A stretch of 55,044 nucleotides of DNA from Arthrobacter liuii (GTDB lineage: Bacteria; Actinomycetota; Actinomycetes; Actinomycetales; Micrococcaceae). Location: positions 1,331 through 56,374 of the forward strand of contig NZ_BMFW01000025.1 in assembly GCF_014639275.1 (NCBI RefSeq), in the 5' to 3' direction. The notes beneath the pieces were generated by a model, which saw only the letters and a program-made list of their open reading frames with translations, had not been told where the DNA came from and did not search any database. The number at the start of each line of letters is the position of its first letter. The stretch's first letter is position 1. The position numbers and the translations under genes were made by a program. Of the stretch, positions 1 through 7,837 are shown one piece after another.

Positions 1-97
1 CGTGGCGGTCCTCATCTGTGTGGCCGTCCACCGGTTCAGGCGAGGGTCCGTCGAGTACGTGGCCCCGCTTCGGCGGGCTGGCAGGCTGGCCGCCGGA

Positions 98-114
98 TAT
101 ATCGCGGCGATATA
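98..114. promoter_or_regulatory. Perfect inverted repeat, likely autoregulatory operator
   Basis: TATATCG and its exact complement CGATATA are separated by CGG. The repeat ends 8 bp before the ATG of the HTH-nucleotidyltransferase gene at 123. Its position over the expected promoter, next to a gene with an N-terminal XRE-type helix-turn-helix, suggests that the antitoxin binds here and represses its own operon. The symmetry is seen directly; the binding is inferred. Confidence 0.6.
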
Positions 115-122
115 CTCCGTTG

Positions 123-566
123 ATGGCAAGCATAAGGTCCATGCGATTGAGGGCGGGGCTGAGTCAGAAGCAGCTCGCCGAGCTGGCCCGGGTCAGCCAG
201 CCGAACCTGTCGGCGTATGAGTCCGGGAAGCGGACACCCCAGCCGGAGACGATCGGGCGGATCATGGCTGCCCTCAGGAGACGACCGTCCGAGATGCTCG
301 CGGAGCATCGCCAGGAGGCCCTTGAGATCGCCGAACGGCACCGGGCCCACAATGTTCGCGTCTTCGGCTCGGCCGTCCGCGGCGAGGACACGCCAGCTTC
401 GGACCTGGACCTGCTGGTCGACCTTGAGCCCGGAGCGACACTTTTCGACCTGTCCGAGCTCCGGCTCGACATGGTCGAGTTGCTCGGCGTGGAGGTGGAC
501 ATCATCCCGTCCGGGGCCACCGGGCCGGTGATGGATCGAATACTGTCCGAGGCGGTGCCCCTGTGA
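123..566 (+). CDS. mntA: HTH-fused MntA-type nucleotidyltransferase antitoxin
   Basis: A 147-residue protein with two domains. Residues 5-55 form an XRE-like helix-turn-helix (GLSQKQLAELARVSQPNLS). Residues 75-147 form a minimal nucleotidyltransferase with the signature GS-X10-DxD: G82-S83, then D94 and D96, with a third acidic residue at about D126. Proteins of the MntA family modify the partner HepT toxin (AMPylation in the Shewanella pair) and neutralise it. The fused HTH suggests it also represses the operon through the palindrome at 98-114. The ATG at 123 was chosen because the upstream in-frame stretch crosses the operator and is not protein-like; ATG 141 is an alternative. The stop overlaps the GTG of hepT (GTGA), which indicates translational coupling. 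Confidence 0.88.
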   Translation: MASIRSMRLRAGLSQKQLAELARVSQPNLSAYESGKRTPQPETIGRIMAALRRRPSEMLAEHRQEALEIAERHRAHNVRVFGSAVRGEDTPASDLDLLVDLEPGATLFDLSELRLDMVELLGVEVDIIPSGATGPVMDRILSEAVPL

Positions 567-1015
567 ACCACACGCCCGATGGCGCTGCCGGCGGCCATTT
601 CGCTCACCGGAAGCGACAGGAGTCCACGTTTTCCCTGGCCGAGGCGCCGCCGGAACGGATCCTGACGCTGCTTGAGGCCATGGAACAGCGCCTGGACTGG
701 GCCCGGGAGATCGTGGCGGAAGGGGAGGAGGCCTTTAACCGGCCGGCGAACTGGCGGTCCCGGGAGAGCTTGAAGTCAATTTCCATGGACCTGAATACGG
801 CGGCCGACCGTTTCCCCGAGCGGGTGCGCGAGCAATATCCGGACATACCGTGGCGGGCGTTGCGGGGACTGCGCAACATTCTTGCCCACGATTACACCTC
901 CACTCGATATGACATTCTGTGGAACACCGCGAAACGGGATCTTCCACGGGTCCGTAGCCAGCTCGCAGCGCTCAGGGCAGACATTGAAGGCCAGCCAACC
1001 GGGAGGGACGATTGA
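563..1015 (+). CDS. hepT: HepT-like HEPN toxin (DUF86 family)
   Basis: A 150-residue, mainly helical protein with the catalytic HEPN motif RX4HxY intact: R104-N-I-L-A-H109-D-Y111. HEPN toxins of this family are metal-independent RNases held in check by a cognate MntA nucleotidyltransferase, here the gene directly upstream. The Tyr of the motif is the residue modified in the studied Shewanella pair. The GTG start overlaps the antitoxin stop by 4 nt, and the stop shares one base with the next gene's ATG (1015). The first 25 residues look poorly conserved, so the functional start could lie slightly downstream. The motif is complete, so the pair is probably active. Confidence 0.88.
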   Translation: MNHTPDGAAGGHFAHRKRQESTFSLAEAPPERILTLLEAMEQRLDWAREIVAEGEEAFNRPANWRSRESLKSISMDLNTAADRFPERVREQYPDIPWRALRGLRNILAHDYTSTRYDILWNTAKRDLPRVRSQLAALRADIEGQPTGRDD

Positions 1016-1413
1016 TGGGCGCATGGGGTTACCTGCCGTTTGAGAACGACGACGCACTGGACTGGCTGGAGGAACTCGAAGCCCGCGGGGCCGCCGTCGT
1101 CCGCAAGGCTCTGGCGAAGGCCGGGGACCGGTACGTGGAGGCGCCGGATGGGGCCATTGCCCTCGCCGCCGCGGAGGTGACCGCCGCGAGCCAGGGCAAC
1201 CCGCTCGGTGACCTGCCCGAAAACGTCACTGACTGGGTGACCGCCCACGGGCCGGAGATCACCGCCGAAGACGTCGAAATGGCAGTGGAAGCCGTCGAAC
1301 GGGTCGCGGGGGAGAAATCAGAGCTGGCCGAGATGTGGGATGACGCCGACGAACCCGAATGGCGGGAATCCGTCGACGGGCTCACGGAACGGCTGCGCAG
1401 CGCGCTCCAGTAG
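1015..1413 (+). CDS. DUF4259 domain protein
   Basis: A 132-residue acidic protein beginning MGAWGYLPFENDDALDW, the N-terminal signature of DUF4259 (a Gly-Ala-Trp-Gly start followed by Asn/Asp-Asp and Asp-Trp). The molecular function of this family is not established. The ATG shares a base with the hepT stop (TGATG), so it is the third gene of the mntA-hepT operon and is probably co-translated with it. It ends 10 bp before the convergent gene at 1424. Whether it contributes to toxin-antitoxin function or is simply co-transcribed cannot be told from the sequence. Confidence 0.75.
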   Translation: MGAWGYLPFENDDALDWLEELEARGAAVVRKALAKAGDRYVEAPDGAIALAAAEVTAASQGNPLGDLPENVTDWVTAHGPEITAEDVEMAVEAVERVAGEKSELAEMWDDADEPEWRESVDGLTERLRSALQ

Positions 1414-1423
1414 TGCCGGGAGG

Positions 1424-2080
1424 TCACTGCCGGCTGTTCACGCCCCGCCGCGGCCGGCCTTGCCGCCACCCGGGAATGATCTCGTTCAGCTGTGCTTCCT
1501 TGGCTTGGGTGAGCTTCCCGGCCCGGTAGTCGATGCGCTGGGTATGCAGCCACACCCCGAGGGTGCGCTCCTCCCGGTCGTCGGTCTTGTTGTGCCGGGG
1601 GAATTCGTTCCCGGCCGCCAGGTAGGCGGAAACCTCTGCAAGGCGCTGCTTCCACCGGGCGGCGTCAGCGTCCCGCTTGGTCGGGTATGTCCGCCAGCCC
1701 GGGATGGCATCCAGGGCGTCGGCGTAGGCGGGGGAGAGTCTGCCGTTGTCGGCTTCCTGACGGCGCCGGACCAGCCACCCGGCCAGGGCAGACTCCCGTT
1801 GGGAGCGGCGGTGCACCGGAAGCCGGCCCTCGGCTGTGTAGAAGGCCAGGACCTTCTGCAGGTTCCGCTGGCCGGGCCCGGTGGCGCGTTTGGGGACCGG
1901 TGTGGCCGCGGCGCGGTGGGCGGCCCGCAACCCAGGGTCCTGCTTTGCGGCGGTGGCCAGGTGGTAGCGGATCACCGACTGGGCGGTTCCGGACATCGCG
2001 GCAATCTTTGTGGCCGGGATGCCTTTCCGGTACATCAGCACCCACTCCGGGTACGGGGTTGGGCGTTTGGCCTGCGTCAT
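1424..2080 (-). CDS. Helicase-associated (HA) domain protein with N-terminal HTH
   Basis: A 218-residue basic protein. Residues 9-45 resemble a small HTH (PATKIAAMSGTAQSVIRYHL). Residues about 73-129 and 142-205 are two HA repeats of PF03457 type, each ending in a Pro-Gly-Trp turn (AIPGW, IIPGW) and containing a conserved W-L/R-x-R helix. HA repeats occur at the C-terminus of some actinobacterial helicases and in stand-alone proteins, and are presumed to bind nucleic acid. No helicase motif is present, so this is a stand-alone HA protein. Its ATG overlaps the stop of the small membrane gene upstream by 4 nt (ATGA). A remnant of a second HA gene lies at 4066-4210. Confidence 0.7.
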   Translation of the reverse strand: MTQAKRPTPYPEWVLMYRKGIPATKIAAMSGTAQSVIRYHLATAAKQDPGLRAAHRAAATPVPKRATGPGQRNLQKVLAFYTAEGRLPVHRRSQRESALAGWLVRRRQEADNGRLSPAYADALDAIPGWRTYPTKRDADAARWKQRLAEVSAYLAAGNEFPRHNKTDDREERTLGVWLHTQRIDYRAGKLTQAKEAQLNEIIPGWRQGRPRRGVNSRQ

Positions 2081-2259
2081 CGAACCGGTGGGTTGTTCCT
2101 TGGGGGCGCCGTCCGCTTCAGCTCCGCAATCCGCAGCCGCAGGTAGATGATGGCCAGGACCAGGGCGTAGACCGCCAGGACGGCCACGGCGATCATGACG
2201 ATCGCGTACAGGATGCCCATGATGCCGAAGGCCGGACTCAAAATCATTGCTACCCCCAT
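2077..2259 (-). CDS. Small single-span membrane protein
   Basis: A 60-residue product (from the ATG at 2259) dominated by a hydrophobic helix of about 30 residues, followed by a basic tail rich in Arg, Lys and Pro. A second ATG at 2247 is preceded by GGGGGT and may be the true start, giving 56 residues. Its stop overlaps the start of the HA-domain gene, so the two form a small operon. No family was recognised. Confidence 0.55.
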   Translation of the reverse strand: MGVAMILSPAFGIMGILYAIVMIAVAVLAVYALVLAIIYLRLRIAELKRTAPPRNNPPVR

Positions 2260-2364
2260 AGTCTTTGCCCCTAGGCTACGCGAGGGACAAGAGTGATTGC
2301 CCCAAGCGCCGGCAGAACACCCCGCGGACACCCGGGGGCAACCTTCGGATGGGACGCTGGCGGC

Positions 2365-2613
2365 ATGGATAATTCCGACCTAATCGATTCCCCCGACGCC
2401 GTCATCTCCAGTAGCCAACTCTCATGCGGTGACTGGGTGGAGGCCTACTACCAGGGAAGCCTCGTCCACTACGGCAAGGTCACAGACATCGCGCCCCGTG
2501 ACGAGCTCTTCTGGATCCAGGATGTCCTCACCGGCAGCCGGCGGCTCCTGGACGCCACCGAGTTCGAGATCCGCAAGGACGGCGCGGCACGGTCTGATTC
2601 CCCGTACAGCTGA
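2365..2613 (+). CDS. Hypothetical small acidic protein
   Basis: An 82-residue soluble protein. The central part (GDWVEAYYQGSLVHYGKVTDI...DELFWIQDVLTGSRRLLD) alternates hydrophobic and polar residues and reads like a small beta-barrel fold. Family unknown. The ATG at 2365 lies after a purine-rich stretch, but no strong Shine-Dalgarno sequence is present. Confidence 0.5.
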   Translation: MDNSDLIDSPDAVISSSQLSCGDWVEAYYQGSLVHYGKVTDIAPRDELFWIQDVLTGSRRLLDATEFEIRKDGAARSDSPYS

Positions 2614-2709
2614 CGGGGTGCCCGCGGGGGTCTGGACAGGCGGGTAGGCTGCACATATCTTCAGACCAGCAAGATTAGCTGCCCTGTGGCCTGTCCCTTG
2701 GAGCGCACC

Positions 2710-2997
2710 GTGAGGGTTTTCGGCCGACGAGAGCATCGTGCCTATCGCTTGCATTTCGATGCGTTCCTTAGCGAAGCCGTCAGCATGGACCCAGGCAGCG
2801 ATAGGGGCCTGGACCGGGAAGAGTTGTTCGGGCTGTATACGAGCTGGTGCCTTCTCACAGGGCGCGCTCCGCAGCCGGAGACGATTCTTTGGCTTGCCCT
2901 GCGCGACAGGGGCATCACCCCGGGCAGGAACACCGTGGCGATGACCGGACCGGCGGCAAGGGATTACATTGTCGCCAGCGCGCCCAGCGTGGCCTGA
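2710..2997 (+). CDS. Hypothetical small protein, winged-helix-like
   Basis: About 95 residues from GTG 2710, which has GGAG six bases upstream; an in-frame GTG at 2686 would add eight residues. The C-terminal 60 residues have the pattern LdreeLFglYtsWCll.gr.PqpetilwLALrdrGI.pgrn, which resembles the winged-helix segment found at the end of phage and plasmid primases. That resemblance is by eye only. No catalytic motif and no obvious partner gene were seen. Confidence 0.45.
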   Translation: MRVFGRREHRAYRLHFDAFLSEAVSMDPGSDRGLDREELFGLYTSWCLLTGRAPQPETILWLALRDRGITPGRNTVAMTGPAARDYIVASAPSVA

Positions 2998-3307
2998 AGC
3001 GGCACCGGCTCCCTCACGTCCCGAGGTATTCCTTGTGGAACTTCGCGTTGATTCCAGCCATACTGTTCTCCCGTCGTCAGAGTTGGATCATCGGCCGCTA
3101 TGAAGTTCCCAGGCCTGCCGGCCGGACCGATCCTTGGTCCCCAGACTTCGGTGAACAAGTCACAGCTCCCTTTGCTTGTCACGCCTTGTACTTGCCACCC
3201 GGCAGGCGGTTATGTCGATAGCGGATCCACCACCCGAGCCGAACCGCGCCGGAAGTTACGGGCCTTGATCGACAGAGTCCGGCACGCCCTGTTCACGTGA
3301 AGCCACG
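2998..3307. other. Intergenic stretch without a recognisable gene
   Basis: This 310-bp gap has open frames on both strands, but none has a convincing start, ribosome binding site or protein-like composition. No repeat or terminator hairpin was noticed. Confidence 0.4.
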
Positions 3308-3997
3308 TCAGGGGCCGACTTGCCCTGGCGGCTCCGCGGGGGCGGTACGGAACGTCGGCCGCAGCCATGTGCTTGGGCCGGAATCCATCTCGGCTGGCCG
3401 GCGGCTGAGAATTGTTCCTGGCAGGGCCGCAGCGGCAGCCGCGGCCGCCTTGCCGACAACGAGAAGCTCGATCCTGTTCAGGAACGGACCCGGATCGTCT
3501 TCATACGTGATCATAATCGTCGGGCGTGCCCTTCGGCCGATCAGGGCAACCTGCGCCTGACCGGTCTGAACCGAGCGGACACGCTCCCACGAAATGAACC
3601 CGAACTCCACAGGGGTCCGGGTCATGCGGGAAATTCCGATGCCTTGGTCATCGACGACGAGCCCGACGTAGTAACCGGTAACGCGGTCGGAGCTCTGCTT
3701 CGGACGCACCGGCAGGAACGGATTCGCGAGGGTGTCGTTCCAGAAGGTCTTGACGATCAACGCATCCGGGTGTTCAGCACGCAGGCGGGCCACGGCGGCG
3801 TATTGCGTGGACCTGGAGATCGCCAGGACGGAGCCGGTGATCACTAGGACGATCAGCACGCCCAGCCCTATGGCTCCGAGGGCATCGCTGAGAGTGCCGC
3901 CGCTGGCTAGCGAACGACTAATTCTGAAGACCAGGGAGAGGGTGTAAAGGGCGGCACTGACCGCAAGAAAGATGAGCCGTTTACGGCGGTCGCGCAT
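3308..3997 (-). CDS. Membrane protein with cytosolic PH-like domain, unknown function
   Basis: A 229-residue product. Two transmembrane helices near the N-terminus (about residues 8-27 and 40-62) are followed by a soluble beta-rich domain of about 110 residues with a PH-like pattern (GYYVGLVVDDQGIGISR...FISWERVRSVQTG). The last 45 residues, after a run of eight alanines, are low-complexity and Pro/Arg-rich and do not look like part of the fold, so a 3' frameshift is possible. The ATG has GGGGGA just upstream. No operon partner. Confidence 0.55.
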   Translation of the reverse strand: MRDRRKRLIFLAVSAALYTLSLVFRISRSLASGGTLSDALGAIGLGVLIVLVITGSVLAISRSTQYAAVARLRAEHPDALIVKTFWNDTLANPFLPVRPKQSSDRVTGYYVGLVVDDQGIGISRMTRTPVEFGFISWERVRSVQTGQAQVALIGRRARPTIMITYEDDPGPFLNRIELLVVGKAAAAAAAALPGTILSRRPAEMDSGPSTWLRPTFRTAPAEPPGQVGP

Positions 3998-4065
3998 GAT
4001 TCCCCCAATAGTCCACGACGGTGGTCGGGCCGACGCTACACCGGTAAAACGCCGTCGTCCAGCAT

Positions 4066-4210
4066 CAATCGACGTTGAGTAACACCCCTGGGCCGCCGAT
4101 TCCCGTCACCGCTGGGACGCCCAGTTCCCTTGAAGCGTGGCCGGGCGCACCGTCGTCGATTCGCAGGGTGTGCAGCCAGAACCCGAGGGTGCGCCCGAAA
4201 AAAAGTTACC
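4066..4210 (-). pseudogene. Remnant of a helicase-associated-domain gene
   Basis: On the minus strand one frame reads GRTLGFWLHTLRID and then runs to a TGA at 4066. This matches ERTLGVWLHTQRID in the HA protein encoded at 1424-2080, and the DNA is also visibly similar. An in-frame TAA precedes the block, next to a run of seven T, and no start is available. It is the decayed end of a paralogue. Confidence 0.6.
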
Positions 4211-4225
4211 ACGCGGGGGAGCCTG

Positions 4226-4618
4226 TCAGGACCAGAAGTCGGCGCCCAGGGCGGTGTCCTCCAGCATTTCCCTGGCCTCGGTGACCTTCCCGTCCGAGAT
4301 GCTGAAGACGACGACCTGCCGTTGGTCCAGGGTCCTGCCGTTGCGCTCGGCGTGGTTGGACTGGATTCCGACCGTGTACCTGTCACCCGGGGCCACGTCC
4401 TCCAGGGTGACCTTGAGGGAGCCGGTCGCCCGCGAGGCGAGTTCACCGAAGTACGCCAGGACGGCGTCCGGGCCCTTCTTGTCGCCTGCTAGTTCTCCCG
4501 TTCCGGCCGCATGCCACACGATGTCGTCGGCGAACAGTTCCCTGAGCGTATCCATGTCGCCTGCAATGAATGCTTCGTAGCCGCGGCGCACCAGTGCCGC
4601 ATCTTCCTGTGATCCCAT
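4226..4618 (-). CDS. SnoaL-like / NTF2-fold protein
   Basis: A 130-residue protein with the SnoaL-like pattern: an N-terminal helix (LVRRGYEAFIAGDMDTLRELFADDIVWH), then curved beta strands ending in VVVFSISDGKVTEAREM. The fold includes ketosteroid-isomerase-like enzymes and non-catalytic binding proteins; the substrate cannot be predicted. The ATG at 4618 was preferred over 4636 because AGGTG lies just upstream of it. It appears to be a single-gene unit. Confidence 0.75.
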   Translation of the reverse strand: MGSQEDAALVRRGYEAFIAGDMDTLRELFADDIVWHAAGTGELAGDKKGPDAVLAYFGELASRATGSLKVTLEDVAPGDRYTVGIQSNHAERNGRTLDQRQVVVFSISDGKVTEAREMLEDTALGADFWS

Positions 4619-4804
4619 TTCCCACACCTCTGTCATCCTCGTCGGGATCTCGCGAGGAAAGATTAGGCCCGGGCCGCGGGCCTGTCGAGGGGGACAGGCC
4701 CCCTATAAATCCCCTGATTCCTGGCTTGCCTCAGGGGTCTTGTTTACCGACCTCAATCCGAAAGCTAACGAGTGACTTGAAGCGATAGATCGTCCTGCAC
4801 CCCT

Positions 4805-5329
4805 TCAGCGACCACGCGCGGAGTCCGCGATCCGCTGCGCGGCTTGCTCTGGTGTGATTCCGGTGGTGTCAATGACCTCCGCGTCATTGTGCAGCCAGGT
4901 ACGGGCTGCCTCGGCGTAAGGCTCCAGATAAGCGAAGCGGAACGTCGAGGGGCCGAGAACTTTGTCGTTCTGTATGCGGTCGCGCAGCGTCTCTTGGTCA
5001 GCGTGGAGCACGAAATGCCGGATCGGTATGCCGTGCTTAGTGAGACCGTCGCTGATTTCCCGCCAGAAGCTCTCGACCAGGACTGTCATCGGCATCACAA
5101 GTGTTCCTCCGGTGAATTCATGCACGCGCCGGGCAGTTTCTATGACAAGCGGGCGCCACGGGTCCCAGTGCTGAAAGTTGTCCGTTACGGGGAGCCCCGG
5201 TTTGATGTCCATGAGCACCTCGCCGACCTTCTCGGCGTCGAGGACCTGCGAATTGGGCAGAAGTTGCTGCACGAGTGCACTCGTCGTGGTCTTTCCCACT
5301 CCATGGGTGCCATTGAGTCAAACGATCAT
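4805..5329 (-). pseudogene. P-loop kinase-like gene (TmrB-like) with a stop at codon 4
   Basis: From the ATG at 5329 the frame reads M-I-V-stop-L-N-G-T-H-G-V-G-K-T-T-T. Homologous small P-loop proteins begin M-I-V-W-L-N-G-x-x-G-x-G-K-T, so the TGA at 5318-5320 replaces a TGG Trp codon. The remainder is intact, at 164 residues from GTG 5299. That in-frame GTG lies inside the Walker A loop, so starting there would lose beta-strand 1 and half the phosphate-binding loop. The rest of the protein resembles TmrB/adenylate-kinase-like nucleotide-binding proteins (DRIQNDKVLGPSTFRFAYLEPY). Either a nonsense-mutated pseudogene or a sequencing error. Confidence 0.7.
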
Positions 5330-5393
5330 GGAGCGAACTCTAACGCCACAAGATGTCCTTGTGGTGATGTCCGCTCTCCTGCGAGGGGCGGGG

Positions 5394-5765
5394 TCAGGTT
5401 GCTCCCGACGCCGCACCTGGGCGCAGCCGGGGCTTTCGAACTTTGGCCGCAGCGCGCTGCGGGGCGCTGAGAAACCATGCCAAGACTGCGAGGCTGGCAG
5501 CGCTGATGACCAGATGGACGACGACCACCGAGAGGTCGGTCCGAATGCCCCCGGAGAGGTTGTCGGCGACGGCTGCGACAGCGAAAACCACCCCGCCGAG
5601 TGCGGAGACCAGGAGCACGCCGGGAGCTGCCGTGTAGCCGAAGGAGCGCCTGGCCCACAGCATGATCCCGCCCATGATCAGTACCGGGGTATCCGAAAGG
5701 TCTTGATGCGCTACAGTCCCCGGCCTCTGGTGGGCTTTTTGATCGAGCCTGCGCGTACGTCTCAA
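5394..5765 (-). pseudogene. Truncated membrane protein
   Basis: The last 95 residues contain three hydrophobic helices (GVLLVSALGGVVFAVAAVAD is typical) and a basic tail, like the C-terminal part of a larger polytopic membrane protein. The first 30 residues are charged, unlike the rest, and no ribosome binding site precedes them, which suggests the 5' end was lost. If translated from the internal ATG (MGGIMLWARR) it would be about 93 residues. Family not recognised. Confidence 0.45.
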
Positions 5766-5808
5766 AAAGCTATTGTTGGCAAGGCGGTAGTTCTGTCGAG
5801 CTACTGCT

Positions 5809-6231
5809 TCACCACTCGACGTTGAAGGACTGAATGGCAGCGTTAATCACGGCGGCAGGGCTCTCAAGCAGATCAACTGGCCGGGCACCGTCCAGATAGC
5901 CGGTGGCGGAGACCATCCAGAGAGCCAGGCTGGTTCCACTGCGGCCGGCGCCTCGAGCAACCTTCATCAGGTCGTGCATCACGGGACGGATTGCGTGCCT
6001 CTGTCGGTCTACCTGGAAGCCTGGGTACCTGAGGCCTTCGGGTCGTTCGACGGCTAGGAGTCTGCCGGCAGCCATCTCGTCTAAAGCGAACTGTGGGCCC
6101 GCGGATGGCTCGGCTGCAGCTGCAGAGAGTTCGGCCTCCGTGAGTAGCCCGAACTCCGCCGCCATCTCCCGCCAAGCATTCTCAGTTGCCTTTAGCGCGC
6201 GGGCGTACTGGGGAGAAGAGTCGTCACCCAT
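5809..6231 (-). CDS. DUF2384/MbcA-like small protein, paralogue 1
   Basis: A 140-residue protein with an N-terminal helical part (EMAAEFGLLTEAEL), a central loop YPGFQ and a C-terminal block (LALWMVSATGYLDGARPVDLLES). The C-terminal pattern, an aromatic/Trp followed by a Gly-x-x-Pro-x-x-Leu-Leu turn, resembles the toxin-binding domain of Xre/MbcA/ParS antitoxins. ATG 6231 is preceded by GAAGG and overlaps the stop of the 57-residue gene upstream by 8 nt. Two divergent relatives lie at 6473 and 7838. No RES-domain toxin is adjacent, so an antitoxin role is unproven. Confidence 0.55.
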   Translation of the reverse strand: MGDDSSPQYARALKATENAWREMAAEFGLLTEAELSAAAAEPSAGPQFALDEMAAGRLLAVERPEGLRYPGFQVDRQRHAIRPVMHDLMKVARGAGRSGTSLALWMVSATGYLDGARPVDLLESPAAVINAAIQSFNVEW

Positions 6232-6397
6232 GACGACCTTCACGCACTGATGTGCGAACTTCTTCTGCGGAGAAAGCGGCACCTCGGCTCAGGTCTTCAA
6301 GCCCCTCGCTGATAGCCCCGAGAAGTTCGCTGTCCGAAAGCACCGCAGCGGTCTCGGAGCTGGAGTCGTAGCTTTCCATCCCTGAAGGGGTTGCCAT
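6224..6397 (-). CDS. Small antitoxin-like protein
   Basis: A 57-residue acidic protein whose C-terminal half (ELLGAISEGLEDLSRGAAFSAEEV) has the amphipathic helix plus Ala-Glu-Glu-Val pattern common in small type II antitoxins. It lies directly upstream of, and overlaps by 8 nt, the DUF2384-like gene ending at 5809, which is the usual arrangement of a toxin-antitoxin or regulator pair. The start is uncertain: ATG 6397 has no clear ribosome binding site, and an alternative ATG lies 18 nt downstream. Confidence 0.5.
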   Translation of the reverse strand: MATPSGMESYDSSSETAAVLSDSELLGAISEGLEDLSRGAAFSAEEVRTSVREGRHG

Positions 6398-6472
6398 AGG
6401 AAATTCTTGCAGACTCGCCAGAGGTTTGGACCGCGTAACGTGATGTTGTGAAGGATATGGACTGAGCAGGGA

Positions 6473-6889
6473 GTGTCGGTGGGGCCAGGAAACGAGGCTT
6501 ACGAGCGGTCGGTCGCTGCCCAAAGACGGTGGCAGGCCGAGGTCGCGAAGGGGACACTCAGCATCCAGGAAGTGGCGGCGCTCCTGGACCCGGGACAGCC
6601 TGACCCGGCCCGCGTCGCTCAACTCGCTGAAGCTGGGGAGCTGCTCGGCGTCCTGCATGAAGGCGTCCTCAAATTCCCCAAGTACCAGTTCAGCGGGGCC
6701 GACATCCGTGAAGCTATCCCCCAGCTTATGGCACTGGCTAAGCGCGGTGGGATCCCACCATGGGATGTGGCCTACTGGATGATTTCGCCCAGCAGTCTCT
6801 TTGCCGCCCAGGACCGCCCGATGGACCACTTGGACGACCCCGACGAGCTGCTAACTGCTGCGCGGTACGAGTTCGAGACGATTTGGTAG
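6473..6889 (+). CDS. DUF2384/MbcA-like small protein, paralogue 2
   Basis: A 138-residue protein sharing the architecture of the gene at 5809-6231: an N-terminal helical region with an HTH-like stretch (LSIQEVAALLDPGQPDPARVAQLAEAG, in two parts), a central FPKYQF loop, and a C-terminal AYWMISPSSLFAAQDRPMDHLDDP block. GTG 6473 is the longest start. It is transcribed divergently from the 6397-5809 pair. The family resembles MbcA/Xre DUF2384 proteins, which are usually antitoxins or DNA-binding adaptors. Confidence 0.55.
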   Translation: MSVGPGNEAYERSVAAQRRWQAEVAKGTLSIQEVAALLDPGQPDPARVAQLAEAGELLGVLHEGVLKFPKYQFSGADIREAIPQLMALAKRGGIPPWDVAYWMISPSSLFAAQDRPMDHLDDPDELLTAARYEFETIW

Positions 6890-6901
6890 CTGCCAACAGG
6901 T

Positions 6902-7429
6902 TCACTGGGCAGCGAGGAATTGTTCAACCCGCCGGATTTCCTCGTCGGTGAGACCTTCGTAGCAGTCGGGCTGAATTAACAGGAGATCCTTCAGCAGTGG
7001 ATAGGCCGCCCTCAGTTCTTCCCCGTAGGCCACGGAGAAAGAATCGTCATCGATCCAGGCAACCCGGAAGGGAGACGTCTGCTGCTCGAGGAGTTCGCCG
7101 AGCACGGGCTTCTTCCATGAAAGTCGGGAGCGGTTCCAGAAGAAGATCTCACCGGGTTCGGGGGAGTACAGGACAGGGAGCTGAGGCAGGCCGACCTGGT
7201 CGAGCCACTTCGTCTTCCAGCCCCAGGAGGACAACCATTGCACGTCGGCTTCGGATGCAGCCCACCGCTTGACCGCCTCGACCACTGCTGGCCTGAACGC
7301 CACTTTTGCCGGAACCCGCGGTGGAACAGCGATGGCTGTCGTGAGCTGGTCGTGCGCCGGGGTGACTTTGCGGTGCGGCAGCGGGAAGACGGTGCCGTCG
7401 ACGTCGAGAAGAAGAAACGTGCGGGTCAT
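6902..7429 (-). CDS. HAD-superfamily hydrolase
   Basis: A 175-residue protein with the HAD motifs in order: motif I DVDGT (D9, D11), motif II SS within WLSSWGWKTKW, a motif III lysine in SWKKPVLGELL, and motif IV WIDDD. No large cap domain is visible, so it is a minimal HAD phosphatase of unknown substrate. The ATG is preceded by GGAGAGG. It converges on the gene at 6473 with a 12-bp gap. Confidence 0.8.
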   Translation of the reverse strand: MTRTFLLLDVDGTVFPLPHRKVTPAHDQLTTAIAVPPRVPAKVAFRPAVVEAVKRWAASEADVQWLSSWGWKTKWLDQVGLPQLPVLYSPEPGEIFFWNRSRLSWKKPVLGELLEQQTSPFRVAWIDDDSFSVAYGEELRAAYPLLKDLLLIQPDCYEGLTDEEIRRVEQFLAAQ

Positions 7430-7837
7430 GCCTCTCCTTAGCTGCGGGCCTGAGCTGCTGGCGGTACTGGCGGATGCCCAGTTCCAGTTCGTGGTTGAAC
7501 CGATCCGAACTGGGCGCGGGCCGTAGCTTTCGAATCACGTCCAGGTCGATGATGGCGTGACTACCCCCGTTCAGCGACGCTGAGGGCATCTGCCAATGGG
7601 GTAGGGACCGATGTACATCATCTCATCCATGGCCTGGTCCACGGTGCGGGGACCTGGTTCTCTGTAGCAGGACTGGTCCTTTGGCAGGAAGATAGAAAAG
7701 ACGGGTGCGGTGGCTGCCTGATCAGGCGGATGAGCGACCCTAGTTGCTCTATATACCCGGTTGCGAATGGGCCGGCATTGGGCAGCGGCGGACCCTTCAC
7801 CCGCCCCAAGCAGAATCTCACTCTGTAGACTCAAAGT
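7430..7837. other. Intergenic region without a convincing gene
   Basis: About 400 bp between the HAD gene and the gene at 7838. A minus-strand frame is open from 7589 toward the HAD gene (it begins MPSASLNGGSHAIIDLDVIRKL), but it runs on out of frame into the HAD coding region and has no clear ribosome binding site. It may be the remnant of a small gene; nothing else was seen. Confidence 0.35.
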
